Assembly: GCA_014526335.1 (NCBI GenBank)
Contig: JACTAT010000147.1
Span: 312,896 to 376,895, forward strand
Origin: Chrysaora quinquecirrha
Lineage: Eukaryota > Cnidaria > Scyphozoa > Semaeostomeae > Pelagiidae
DNA length: 64,000 nucleotides
Direction of reading: 5' to 3'
The position numbers and the translations under genes were made by a program. Of the stretch, positions 11,500 through 21,809 are shown one piece after another (the first letter of the stretch is position 1; each line of letters starts with the position of its first letter). The notes beneath the pieces were generated by a model. The model searched no databases, was not told where the DNA came from, and worked only from the letters and a program-made list of their open reading frames with translations.

Positions 11500-12210
11500 C
11501 GAACTTGTGAGCCCGCCGTTCCCAGAGGAAGTATTTGTCGAATTGATGGATTCTGCTACCAGGTCGGTAGAGTTCAGCCTCAACAATGAGATGTACTGAC
11601 AAAGAGACGGGGTCACCATGGGGAGCCCATTGTAAATGGCGCTAGCTAACATCTTTGTCGGTTTCTACGAAGGTCAATTTTTCGGATCTACATCAAAACC
11701 TCCGGTTTATTTTCGGTATGTTGACCACACTCTCGCCATTTTCAAAGAAGAGTCCGACTGTAATGTTTTCCTCCAAAAACTTAACGCATTGCATCCGTCT
11801 TTGAAATTTCCATTCGAAAAGAAGGAAAACAATTCCTTACCGTTCCTCTACGTTTTGTTGAAAGCATTGCTGCTGGATTTCTTACCAGCATATACAGGAA
11901 ACCAACTTTTAGCGGCCTCTTCATACGTTGGGATTTCTTTAGTCCGAAACAGAGGAAAATCAACCTCATTAACACTCTTCGTTCACCGGGCACTTATGAT
12001 TTGCTCTAAAACTCGGGTTGATTCTGAATTGGACAAAATAAAGTCTATTCTTATTGAAAACGGCTACCCTGATGACATTATTTCGGATTGTTTCCGAAAG
12101 CAGATCGCAAGTTTTTCTGCTGACAGAAAGTATGCTCCGCAAAAGTGCCCTGTTTACCTTAAAATGCCGTGGCTTGGCAATGTTTCCTTGCGATTCGAAG
12201 ATTAAGTTGA
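11500..12210 (+). pseudogene. Penelope-like RT (family A)
   Basis: The reading runs from a segment around VFVELMDSATRS through MGSPL, a stop, ALANIFVGFY, RYVDHTLAIF, LNALHPSLKF and LPFL to TLVHRALMICSK and ILIENGYP, all characteristic of PLE RTs. Most of it is open from 11636 to 12205 (189 aa). The active-site tetrad should be YVDD; here codon 11726-11728 gives His, so the second catalytic Asp is lost. A stop interrupts the GSPLGPA motif just before 11636. A 3' linker leads into a GIY-YIG domain. The copy is inactive. Confidence 0.9.
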
Positions 12211-12324
12211 AAAGACCACCACGAAGTGTTTCGCTGCTGCCAACGCTAGGTTGATTTTTAGCACTCGGAAAGCTCTACCATCCATTCAAAAGGATTGCAA
12301 GTCTACCGCACATAAAAGTTTGGC

Positions 12325-12930
12325 TATTTACGAATTTTCGAGCTGATGTGATGCCATGTACGTAGGCCGCACTTCCCAGAGACTGTAGCAGGACAGCTTG
12401 CCTATTTACAGCCTCTCTATCGTGTTAAATGTAATGTATGGGCTTTCTCTTTTTCTTTCGTTCCTTTGTTCTCTCTGTAATTATTTCCGTTGGTAAATGT
12501 ATTGTAAGTAGTGTAAATTCTTTAGTCAGTCTTGAATCATGATAATGTCACTAACTGTCGTGTTCCTGACTCTGTGTCTTCGCACGTAAAACAGAAGTCA
12601 TCTTCATGCAACATCGATCCCTATTACAACACTAGTAGACAGGGTAAAACAGCATGTTCCTACCAACATCCGTCATCACATCTTTCGGCAAAGGGAGCAA
12701 CCACCTCGCAACTCTAGGCAACAACCCACCCTTAAACATGATTCTGCCATAGGACAACATCGATCACCCAGAGTGTGCAGAAAACTACAACGAAGATTTT
12801 TTTCGAATAATTGGAATGGCTAGATCCTTCTTTCATCTCAGAGTTTTGGAATCTGTCCATATCAAAACCAAAAAGTCTGTTCTGTGTAGACAGAAAGAGT
12901 TCGTTTTCTCACTTGGACTCTTCAATTAAT
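12325..12930 (+). pseudogene. PLE GIY-YIG endonuclease domain, interrupted
   Basis: This domain cuts DNA during PLE integration. The start (CDAMYVGRTSQR-like, YVG being the YIG motif) lies at 12325-12385 and the remainder at 12640-12928, ending RQKEFVFSLGLFN then stop, as at 61259. Between them sits about 255 bp of unrelated sequence (12385-12640) that appears inserted, because the other copies run straight from cagagac to the aaacagcatgttcc block. Several frameshifts are present. It follows the RT at 11500-12210 in the order normal for PLEs. Confidence 0.82.
12385..12640. mobile_element. Unclassified ~255 bp insertion in PLE
   Basis: The PLE copies at 11345, 40385 and 60920 lack this segment. 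It is flanked by gtagc/gtaga-like words that may be a worn target duplication. It has no coding capacity and I cannot name the family. Confidence 0.5.
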
Positions 12931-13120
12931 TTTCATTGTTCCTCCCGCTGAAAGCTTCTTGGCGTTGAAAACACAATGCCAATTTGGATTCTCTTTTGAT
13001 TGGTGCATTTCGAGCCGCATTTGGATATAAATTCCCCCTTTTAGTTTTATTGTTTTAGCCTATTTCTGACGTTCATACCATGAGGAGTGTCAGACGAAAA
13101 AAGCTTTTAAGTATGCCCGA
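12930..13120 (+). repeat. PLE 3' region (pLTR-like)
   Basis: Shares with 61260-61455 the phrases gattggtgcatttcgagc and tataaattcc, then tctgacgttcata and gaaaaaagcttttaag. The first part also recurs at 25605-25715. The block follows the GIY-YIG stop in both full copies and contains a TATA-like element, as expected for a PLE pseudo-LTR. Confidence 0.75.
13074..13115 (+). ncRNA. Decayed type I hammerhead ribozyme
   Basis: Aligned to the copy at 61410-61451. Stem I is catac/gtatg, stem II plus loop is gtgtcagac with a G-C closing pair, followed by gaaa, then stem III aaa/ttt with loop agct and a UUA cleavage triplet. The core reads ATGAGGA where CTGAGGA is needed (13080-13086), so the invariant C is lost and this copy should be inactive. 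Confidence 0.6.
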
Positions 13121-13219
13121 AAATGTTTCCACTGGTTATCGCAATTTTGAAGTTTTGTACAACTCAAAAAACAATTGTGAATTCAAAAACTTGTTTATCG
13201 AAGGAAAGAAGAAACTTTC

Positions 13220-13935
13220 AGAATCGTGATAGCGACAAAGAGAGGTAGAATCAAAGAACTTGAAGTAAACAGGCCTGCGGAAAATATTGACGGTAATAAT
13301 CAAATCAGTGAAATAAAATCTTGTATCGGATCAAAAAATGTTCAACTTCAATCTGTTTTAAGAAAACTAGCGTTTTTTAACAAATCTTCTGCTCGAATTT
13401 CGGACGAGGGAACCAAAGATCAGACAAGTGTTGTCACCATAACCTGTTGAAATCGAAAATTGATGATGTTTATGAACTAATACAGGAATACAAAGGCTTT
13501 TAATCGAATCAGATGAAACAGAGGGGGGATGTAGATCGTTTGACAGATAGAATAACAGAGTCTGTGAAACATGAGGCAATTGCTCATCTTGAAGAAAAAA
13601 TAACAACACATGATCACAAAATCAAAGAACAACATATGTTCAAATCGAATTTGAAGCCATGTTGAGAGCCAAGCTAAGAATCCACAAAGAAAAGGCAGAG
13701 AGGGAAAAACAGGCTAAAGTGGAGAAATTCGCATTTGATCTCATCTCGAGAAGAAAAGGCTGGAGATATCGGAGAAAAAGCGCTTGCAGAGTAAATTTCC
13801 AGATCTGCAGATAACCAAGTTTCAAGGTGCGCGTACGCGTACGCATCTCGACTAGTTTAGATTCTGGAATATTTTCCAAACACAAATAGACAAAGCTCCA
13901 ATGAGTTATGAAGCAAGTTCTCCTACTTGAAAGTT
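13220..13935 (+). pseudogene. BEL/Pao gag fragment
   Basis: In broken frames the region shows a charged coiled-coil-like segment (HKEKAEREKQAKVEKF) and then a short stretch around FPDLQITKFQG and FWNIFQTQIDKAP. This is the hallmark of the DUF1759-type gag of BEL/Pao elements (LPKLxIxKFxG ... FWxxFxxxID). A start at 13226 opens 74 codons; several frameshifts follow. It ends near a KFSYLK-like position at 13932, where unrelated sequence begins. Confidence 0.62.
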
Positions 13936-14307
13936 CGTTATTATTTGTTATAATTTTTCGTTATTATTTGTTTTTTTGGACATCTTCCGCCAGTAAATGT
14001 AATTTAGCGCCAAGTATTAGATGTTAGTCCCCAGTCACCGTAACTTAAATAGTCGTGCACATGATGGCTGATCATTCTGTAGTTCGAACAAGCACGCAAA
14101 GTAGTGAAGTTATCTCTCGCTTAAGTTCAAGAATTCCCCCTTCCCACCCACCCATTGGATCGTATCAACGTGAATACAAGTCATAGGCCCTCAGGTCTGC
14201 TGTGTTGTTGTTGTGTAGATACAGTTACGTGGGCAATAGGTCTCGTGGTAGATAAATTAATATGGCTACCAATGCTAGATGTTTTATGATATTGAAGATA
14301 CTATAAC
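13936..14307 (+). other. Probable gypsy LTR/leader
   Basis: Lies between the BEL gag fragment and a primer-binding-site-like sequence. It has no coding capacity. The LTR ends cannot be proved because no second LTR is present. A candidate start is the tgttataat near 13948. Confidence 0.4.
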
Positions 14308-14320
14308 TGGCGACGAGGAT
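14308..14320 (+). promoter_or_regulatory. Primer-binding-site-like sequence
   Basis: TGGCGACGAGGAT directly follows the presumed LTR and precedes gag by about 55 bp. TGG plus a tRNA-complementary tail is typical of gypsy-type elements. Confidence 0.55.
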
Positions 14321-14374
14321 AAACCCGATTTTTAAAGTGATCAAAATTTGTTTCTTGAGCTACTCCTTTAAGTT

Positions 14375-14948
14375 ATGGCGCAGTCTATGCCATCTTTTCC
14401 GTGTTTTGACATCGATGGCGATCCTAATGGCTTGGGTGTAAGATGGAAAGAATATGTCGAGCGTTATACTAACTTTTTATTGGCCTTAAAAAATCACCAC
14501 TCCAACCAGAAAACGTGCAATGCTTCTCCACTTTGCTGGTGAAGGGGTATATCGCATCTTCAAAACGCTGCCCGAGACAGGAGAAGCCAAAGATTTCGAT
14601 ATTGCAGGGCAGAAGGTGAATGAATATTTCACACCGAAGTGTAACATAGAATATGAAAGATACCTTTTTCGTCAAGCAAAGCAATATGAACAAGAAACCT
14701 TGGAGTCCTTTCATACTCGTTTAAGAAACATGTCAGTGACCGGTGAGTTTTCAGATGCCAATTCAGAACTTAAAACACAGATCATTCAAGGATGTTTATC
14801 AGGTGCATTGAGAAGAAGAATTTTAAGAGGACCAGGTATGACTTTATCTGATATTCTTGATCTTGGAGGAGCAATGGAGTCTGCAAACCGGCAAGCAGGT
14901 GAAATTGAAGGAATTGGAGAAGAGTTGGTAAATAATATAAGAAGATAG
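14375..14948 (+). pseudogene. Ty3/gypsy gag, frameshifted
   Basis: Starts at the ATG at 14375 (MAQSMPSFPCFDIDG) and shifts frame near 14485 into the 142-codon frame at 14520-14948. The second part has the Mag/SURL-type gag pattern: LLHFAGEGV, FKTLPETGE, KVNEYFTPK, FRQAKQ, FHTRLRNM, IIQGCLSG and MESANRQAGEIEG. Zinc knuckles, protease and RT that should follow are absent; BEL integrase sequence begins immediately. Confidence 0.75.
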
Positions 14949-15322
14949 TTGTAACAGACAATGCAAAAACGTTTAAAGCCTTTTCAAAGGTGTTACTTCG
15001 AATTATGAAATCGTCGCTTCTACGGGAATTCTTTTCTCAATCCAGAATCAGTTGGAAATTCAACCTCTCAAAGGCCCCTTGGTGGGGTGGATTCTATGAA
15101 AGACTCATACAAGGAGTTAAAGGTTGTCTGAAAAAGTCTGTTGGATCTGCATTACTTGCATACGATGAATTGCATACCGTCGTTGTCGAGGTGGAAGGTG
15201 TATTGAACTCCGGACCACTCACGTATCAATACCCAGATGATCTTGAACAGCCTCTTACGCCTTCGCATCATACTTCAGAAAGAAAGAAGACTTTTGCAGC
15301 TACTATTCTTAGGGTTAAATAA
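14940..15322 (+). pseudogene. BEL/Pao integrase, 3' half
   Basis: Opens with VVTDNAKTFKA, the second-Asp segment of a BEL integrase (DNxxxF), then APWWGGFYERLIQGVK, in which the E of WWGGFYE is the third catalytic residue, followed by LKKSVGSA, VEGVLNSGPLTY and LEQPLTPSH. The first catalytic Asp and everything before it are missing. A one-base frameshift near 15300 joins it to the next frame. Confidence 0.85.
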
Positions 15323-15740
15323 ATGTGAAGATCGAGACTACAATGAATCCAAGGACGTAACTCAAAGGCGTGCGACGTATTTATCAAAGGTTTTACAAAA
15401 CTATTGGAAAAGATGGAAATACGAGTACTTAGTCAACCTTCGTGAGCGACATCTGATGGATAAGGGAAAACCTTCTTCATCTACTATTAAAAGGGGAGAT
15501 ATTGTATTGATTGAATATGAGAACAGAAAGAATCGTGTCTTCTGGAAATTGGGCGTTATCAAGGAAGTCATTAAAGGAAGGGGTGATGTTTTTAGAGGTG
15601 TTGAATTGAGATTAGCCAATTGCAATAGAATTCAGCGTCCGATTCAAAAGCTGTATCCGCTAGAAATCAGTTCTCTAGAATCTACAGATGATACAGCACC
15701 CGAGACAACAGCAAAAAATTCAAAGGTTCAATTAATTTAG
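15300..15740 (+). pseudogene. BEL/Pao integrase C-terminal domain
   Basis: Frame ending at 15740. It carries QRRATYLSKVLQNYWKRWKYEYLVNLRERH and a block around KRGDIVLIEYENRKNRVFWKLGVI..VIKGRGDV, which is the DUF5641-type tail of BEL polyproteins, thought to help DNA binding. It continues the integrase at 14940 after a frameshift. Conserved sequence ends near YPLEI, as in intact elements. Confidence 0.82.
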
Positions 15741-16430
15741 GATTCATTCCCAATGAATCAGGTTAATTTTGCAGAAAAATCGTAGTGATCACCCCGTTAT
15801 CAAATCGAGGCTATCATTAGGCTAAATTCTTAAGGGCCCATAGTTAATCAAAATGCAACAAGTTCTCTGAAAACCCTTCAACTGGCCGTCGAGATGGCGC
15901 CAATTGTCCGCAGATAATTTGGTACTTCACTCAAGATTTTCAAGGCCTGCGTGCTTTCGTCAATAACAAGGTAGTGCAAAAAGCACGGCTGTCAATTATA
16001 ACACCAAAAGTAATCAACACCTAGTCCTGAAGAAAAACAAGATGGGAAACCCAAATGAATGAAACCTTATAAAAGCAACCAATCAACAAACGTATCCTTC
16101 TCCAAGAACTTGCAATGACCAATCAGTAGTTAGAAGGTAATCACGAGGTTTTTAACTCCCAACGCCCATCTCTTTAAAAAGCTGTTTTCCCCAAAATATT
16201 CACCACTTCGTTCTGGCAAACGTTCTTAATTTGCAAAGAAATTTCGTTCGATCCTTGATTGGTTCTGCCCAACATCAACTTGACTCTGGGGCAGTAAAGA
16301 CGTTTGATAAAAATCTTCTTATGGGCATAAATCTTCTTATGGGCATAAAGCAAACAGCATACAGCAAGCAAGGGACTGACTTTTTCGAGCTTTTTCACAA
16401 CGGAGAACACGACTAGGATTGGCAAAGATC
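15741..16430. other. Non-coding stretch with promoter-like words
   Basis: Contains ccttataaaagc near 16068, CCAAT-type words (accaatcaac, gaccaatcag, and gattggtt on the other strand) and an exact 18 bp tandem duplication at 16311-16346. This could be a promoter for the frame at 16435, but no transcript evidence can be seen. Confidence 0.35.
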
Positions 16431-16434
16431 AAAT

Positions 16435-16683
16435 ATGACAAATATTGATGTACGGTTGGTGAGATGGACTATTCACACAAGAGCTGGTGGTTTCGGAAAG
16501 AAGGGAAAAGACAAGATAGATGAGGCTAGAAGACGAAAGAGGGAGAACCCCAATGCAATGCTCGAAATCTGGTTTTGTGAGATACCATATCATGCGTCAC
16601 CTGGGATGGGAGAAATCACCTTCACGAAGATGGAAATGCACAGTAATGGGCGGTTGCCAATGAAAACCACAGTGGTGTGGTGA
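16435..16683 (+). CDS. Unrecognised 82-codon ORF, possible exon
   Basis: It reads MTNIDVRLVRWTIHTRAGGF at the start and is basic in the middle (DEARRRKREN). I recognise no family. The in-frame stop sits in a strong splice-donor match (tg/gtgagt, intron start at 16679), so it may be a first coding exon, with TATA- and CCAAT-like words 360 bp upstream. No matching downstream exon could be assigned. It may equally be chance. Confidence 0.25.
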   Translation: MTNIDVRLVRWTIHTRAGGFGKKGKDKIDEARRRKRENPNAMLEIWFCEIPYHASPGMGEITFTKMEMHSNGRLPMKTTVVW

Positions 16684-18780
16684 GTTTTGCTTTTATTTGC
16701 TTTCTAGAACGTTACGTGCCGGATCAGTCTAAATTCTCTTGTAATTGTACTATTTAACTAATTTTCTGATCGGTAACAATGGCTTGCAAACAAAAACAAA
16801 TCAACTCAATCAGCTTTTCTGGCCTAACATCCCCCTCCCCTCTTGTCAGCAAGCTCTATCTGTCAAACCAAAAAGTTTTCAGAATCTTAGGGAATCTAGA
16901 ACCTAATCTTTTCCCGATAATAATGTACAACAGATAGCAATACGTACAAACTTTATGTTTCAGGTAGTGATTTTCATAAGATTTATCTCCTGTTTATTGA
17001 CACTATGCAGATACCGTTATGTTGATCCCAAATTTCAGCCCGGAGAAGGACAAAGCATAAAATCCCGATTTAACTTACATCACGCCTAAAACAATTTCAC
17101 CAAATTAGGTAACCCGTAATAATTAATCTGTTGTTCTTTCGCATGTAACTTCTTTGGAATATCGTCATCGATGAACAGCGACTTGGCCATGATCACTTGA
17201 CGAACAGAAAAATTGGACTAGCTAGTGGATTCAGATTGTTGTTGATGGATGGTGGGTGCCGTTGGTCTCTTTTGGTTTGAAGATCTATGGTACGTCACGG
17301 GCTCACGGTGCTGTACAAGACAACTATGTCCTCAAGACAAGCCTTGAAAGGAGGGATGGAAAACTTGCTATCTGGTGAACTGAACGAGAGAATTGGAAGT
17401 TTGCATATAACAAGTGACTTAAATATTAAAATTTCTTTTTTTTATACACTTTTTTCGATAAATGTGATTTAATACTACTCGTTGCAGGAGAGAGCAAAAT
17501 CGGTTTTTACAGGTACATTTCAACGTTTTCGGCAATCTAACAATATTGAACAACCTAAGATTAATTCAAAATCAACAGTGAAGTGAAAACATTCTATGGA
17601 TGCAATTTTCGTCTAGGGACGTGGGTGATTTTAATGATTTATTTCTCTTAACAGGTCCATTTATTAGGCAGCTACCATCTTAAGTTCATGCAGTTTTGCT
17701 TTTCAACGAAATGTTGATTCTTTACTGTTTTGCTTAAACAACAATAACAAGAACCAAATAACACAATTTTAAATTTCGACTCAAGCAAGCATGAAAAACA
17801 ATTGAACTATCAGGCATGGGTTAAAAAAAATTCTCAGTCAATTTTCAGTAAATTTGTTGCAGGTCTATAACACTTTCAGTTAAAAAGTAGTGCGTAGGCA
17901 CAGGGTGTTTTCTATGGTCTTTTCAGTGGTGGGGAAAAATTAACGATAAGTACCGTAAAGGAAATTTCGATGCATGGCCTAATTGAAACATAAACCAGCA
18001 TTATTCACCAATGGCGTACAAATTCAAGGGGATTGGGGAGAGCTTTCGATCAGATATTTTAGCTCCTTCCATCCAGGTTAAAAGACTTGCGGGACCCACT
18101 TCCCTCAGTACGGGGGCAGGACTAGGGGTTTACATGGAAAATGCCCCATCACTTAGTACGTTAACAAAATTTTTTTTTCGTAGGCAAGGCGATTGAAAGA
18201 AGTTCCACGTCAATGCGGGGCGTGTTGTGACCCCCAACCTTTCCTACTTAAACCTCATTTTATCCAGAACAAGGGGAACTAGCGTGTGAAGCACCCATTC
18301 TATTCCTACTCTTGTTCACCATATATATTAAGGTGAGCAATTCAGATATCTAGCAGAAGGTTGTTACACATATCTATCACTCATTGTCTTACTAGTAAAT
18401 AGCAACATTTTACCCGGGGGACACTATGTCAACCTCTAACCGGCCAAAATTTCAGAATTTGCACTGCTACCTCAGCTGTCATAAAGGGACACCCAATGTA
18501 GCTAAGACCTAACTCTATGCTAAGACCATTGACCGATGGACAGCCAATTGTTAGGGACGGGAATTAATCACAATGCTAACAAGTCCCTAAAACCATAAGA
18601 CGATTGTAGCGGTCAATATCCTCTCGCGCTCGTATATGGGGAATCGCGTGGTACGCAATTTGTGGCGGCTGGCTCCTGCTCGGAGGCAGAAATGCCCATA
18701 TACTCGGCATAATTCACAAATGTATCGATGATCCGGCGTCTTTCCGTACAAATGAAGGCCACTTAACAAAATTCATGACC
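16684..18780. other. Long non-coding stretch
   Basis: About 2.1 kb with no recognisable domain. The short frames at 17287, 18011 and 18587 (60-61 codons) have no family features. No repeat matched elsewhere in the window. Confidence 0.5.
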
Positions 18781-18789
18781 TAGGCCATA

Positions 18790-19255
18790 CTCACAAGGCC
18801 TAAAATTTCGATTGCAGAAGGACTGCTTTGCCAGCCTTCTGGGCAAAAACTTTGGGTCACTGGAAATATTCAGGACCTAGGCAACACTTCGGTGGGCCTG
18901 AAATTTATCTTGCAGGAGGACTGCTTGCCAGCCTTCTGGGCAAAACTTAGGGTCACTGAAACATATTCAGGACCTAGGCCACCCTTCGGTGGACCTGAAA
19001 TTTATCTTGCAGGAGGACTGCTTGCCAGCCTTCTGGGCAAAAACTTAGGGTCACTGAAACATATTCAGGACCTAGGCCAATTGGGTGGGCCTGAAATTTA
19101 TCTTGCAGGAGGACTGCTTTCCAGCCTTCTGGGCAAAAACGAGGTCACTGAAAATATTCAGGACCTAGGCCACACTTTTGTGGGTCTAAAATTTCTTACT
19201 AACAGGGGGACTGCGTGCCAGTCCTCTAGGCAAAAACTTATCAAGGGTCATTGGC
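18790..19255 (+). repeat. ~96 bp minisatellite, about five units
   Basis: Units begin near 18798, 18895, 18992, 19088 and 19183 and contain ggaggactgc, ccagccttctgggcaaa and attcaggacctaggcc. The last copy is partial and diverged. Because 96 is divisible by three, a frame (18892-19368) crosses it and looks like a repeat protein, but indels between units break the phase, so it is not coding. Confidence 0.92.
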
Positions 19256-20230
19256 CACTCATACGCCAGAAAAAGCCTTTCTTTAATATTATTACAAAGC
19301 ATGCCAGCCCCCCGTTGCGTTTCCACGTTGACCCATTTACATTACAGTTTGATGTTTATAATGATTGAATGGCCTAAATTCATGTTTTCTCTAATTGAAG
19401 TCTCAATGGTTTCATTTATGTCTCACTAATTCTTGGGGCATCTTCGTATCTCGAATAAAGCACAAGATTTTTGCAAGAAATTAAGAGGAAGGTGAAAAGC
19501 TGCTACTATAGCCATGGAACGCATCAGTCTCATTGACCAGCTCGAGAAGGAATCTTATTAAATCGCTGGTCAAGGGGGGAATGTGGAAAAACCTGTCAAT
19601 ACCCTCGCATGACGTTTCAATTTTTGGTTAGTTGAATATTCTCTTGATCGCATGATGCGAAATGTGATGTGAACTCTTGTTGAATTTAGTTTTCAATTCT
19701 AAATTCGACTCTTATGAACTCTATTGACACTGCGAAGAGATATTTCAGGTGAAATATTCTTACAATATCTTTGTATCATTTATTATTTTTAAAATCCCGG
19801 GGGGGGGTGTGGGGGTGTGACACCCCCCCCAGTCTCAAATAAAGTGGATTTCGCAGGGCAATTGAAGATCTCGCAGGGCAACGAGAAAGAATTTTATAAT
19901 GAGACAAATATAAAGGGAGTCGACCACTCTTTCAAACGCAACTTGTGGATTTCGTTTTCGCGGTTGACGAACCCAGGAGATGTCTTTAGCGAAAACAATT
20001 TCAGAAAACGGCAAAAAGAATATTCCCGCCATTTTTTTATCTCCTCCAACCACGTCAGAATTGACTTTCCGCCATTGTTTTTGAATCTCGTTCATCCAGT
20101 GCCGCAGGAAGCAGCTACTGATTGGGGGCTATTGTTCTTAAAACAATAGAGAACACTATTGACACAATTTTCAACAAAGAACGAATCATTCTCTGGCAAA
20201 GCTAAACTCAATCCGGTGGGAAAAACATTC
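19256..20230. other. Mostly non-coding, one orphan frame
   Basis: Holds a G-rich run flanking gtgtgac and a C8 run (19799-19830), able to form a hairpin, then a 110-codon frame at 19817-20149 with no recognisable family. A minus-strand frame overlaps it, so neither is supported by composition. Confidence 0.4.
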
Positions 20231-20234
20231 AGGC

Positions 20235-21806
20235 ACAGTGAAGGACCGTTGTTGTTAAAAAAATCCTCAGTGTAGGGCCGTTGTAGTTAAAAATCCCCTT
20301 AGTGCAGGGCCGTTGTTGTTAAAAGTCCCTCCGTGAAGAGCGGTTGTAGTTAAAAAGTTCCTCCGTGAAGGGCTGTTGTAGTTAAAAAGTCCCTCCGTGA
20401 AGGGCCATTGTTGTTAAAAGTCCCTCCGTGAAGGGCCGTTGTAGTTAAAAGTCCCTCCGTGAAGGGCCGTTGTAGTTAAAAAGTCCCTCCGTGAAGGGCC
20501 ATTGTTGTTAAAAGTCCCTCCGTGAAGGGCCGTTGTAGTTAAAAGTCCCTCCGTGAAGGGCCGTTGTAGTTAAAAAGTCCCTCCGTGAAGGGCCGTTGAA
20601 GTTAAAAAGTCCCTCAGTGCAGGGCCGTTGTTGTTAAAAGTCCCTCCGTGAAGAGCCGTTGTAGTTAAAAAGTCCCTCCGTGAAGGGCTGTTGTAGTTAA
20701 AAAGTCCCTCCGTGAAGGGCCATTGTTGTTAAAAGTCCCTCCGTGAAGGGCCGTTGTAGTTAAAAGTCCCTCCGTGAAGGGCCGTTGTAGCTAAAAAGTC
20801 CCTCCGTGAAGGGCCGTTGTTGTTAAAAGTCCCTCCGTGAAGGGCCGTTGAAGTTAAAAAGTCCCTCAGTGCAGGGCCGTTGTTGTTAAAAGTCCCTCCG
20901 TGAAGAGCCGTTGTAGTTAAAAAGTCCCTCCGTGAAGGGCTGTTGTAGTTAAAAAGTCCCTCCGTGAAGGGCCATTGTTGTTAAAAGTCCCTCCGTGAAG
21001 GGCCGTTGCAGTTAAAAGTCCCTCCGTGAAGGGCCGTTGTAGTTAAAAAGTCCCTCCGTGAAGGGCCGTTGTTGTTAAAAGTCCCTTCGTGAAGGGCCGT
21101 TGAAGTTAAAAAGTCCCTCAGTGCAGGGCCGTTGTTGTTAAAAGTCCCTCCGTGAAGGGCCGTTGTAGTTAAAAAGATCCTCAGTGCAGGGCCGTTGTTG
21201 TTAAAAGTCCCTCCGTGAAGAGCCGTTGTAGTTAAAAAGTCCCTCCGTGAAGGGCCATTGTTGTTAAAAGTCCCTCCGTGAAGGGCCATTGTTGTTAAAA
21301 GTCCCTCCGTGAAGGGCCGTTGTAGTTAAAAAGTCCCTTCGTGAAGGGCCGTTGTAGTTAAAAAGTCCTTCAGTGCAGGGCTGTTGTTGTTAAAAGTCCC
21401 TCAGTGCAGGGCCGTTGTAGTTAAAAAGTCCCTCAGTGCAGGGCCGTTGTTGTTAAAAGTCCCTCCGTGAAGGGCCGTTGTAGTTAAAAGTCCCTCCGTG
21501 AAGGGCTGTTGTTGTTAAAAGTCCCTCCGTGAAGGGCCGTTGTAGTTAAAAAGTCCCTCAGTGCAGGGCCGTTGTTGTTTAAAGACCCTCAGTGCAGGGC
21601 CGTTGTTGTTAAAAGTCCCTCCGTGAAGGGCCGTTGTAGTTAAAAAGTCCCTCAGTGCAGGGCCGTTGTTGTTAAAAGTCCCTCCGTGAAGGGCCGTTGA
21701 AGTTAAAAAGTCCCTCAGTGCAAGGCCGTTGTTGTTAAAAGTCCCTCCGTGAAGGGCCGTTGTAGTTAAAAAGTCCCTCAGTGCAGGGCCGTTGTTGTTA
21801 AAAGTC
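20235..21806. repeat. Satellite of ~31 bp palindromic units
   Basis: About 50 units of roughly 31-32 bp. Each has a short hairpin core, either ccctccgtgaaggg or ccctcagtgcaggg, joined by gttgttgttaaaa or gttgtagttaaaaa linkers. A marker variant (ccgtgaagag) recurs at 20331, 20645, 20898 and 21213, that is 314, 253 and 315 bp apart or 10, 8 and 10 units, showing higher-order blocks. Minus-strand frames of 102 and 106 codons are by-products. Confidence 0.95.
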
Positions 21807-21809
21807 AAT

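Noticed and set aside
18892..19368. Repeat protein across the 96 bp minisatellite
   Set aside because: Reading phase changes between units because of indels, and no domain is recognisable.
20235..21806. CRISPR-like array of short palindromic repeats
   Set aside because: There are no unique spacers: the linkers are themselves near-identical. The setting is eukaryotic with no cas genes. It is a satellite.
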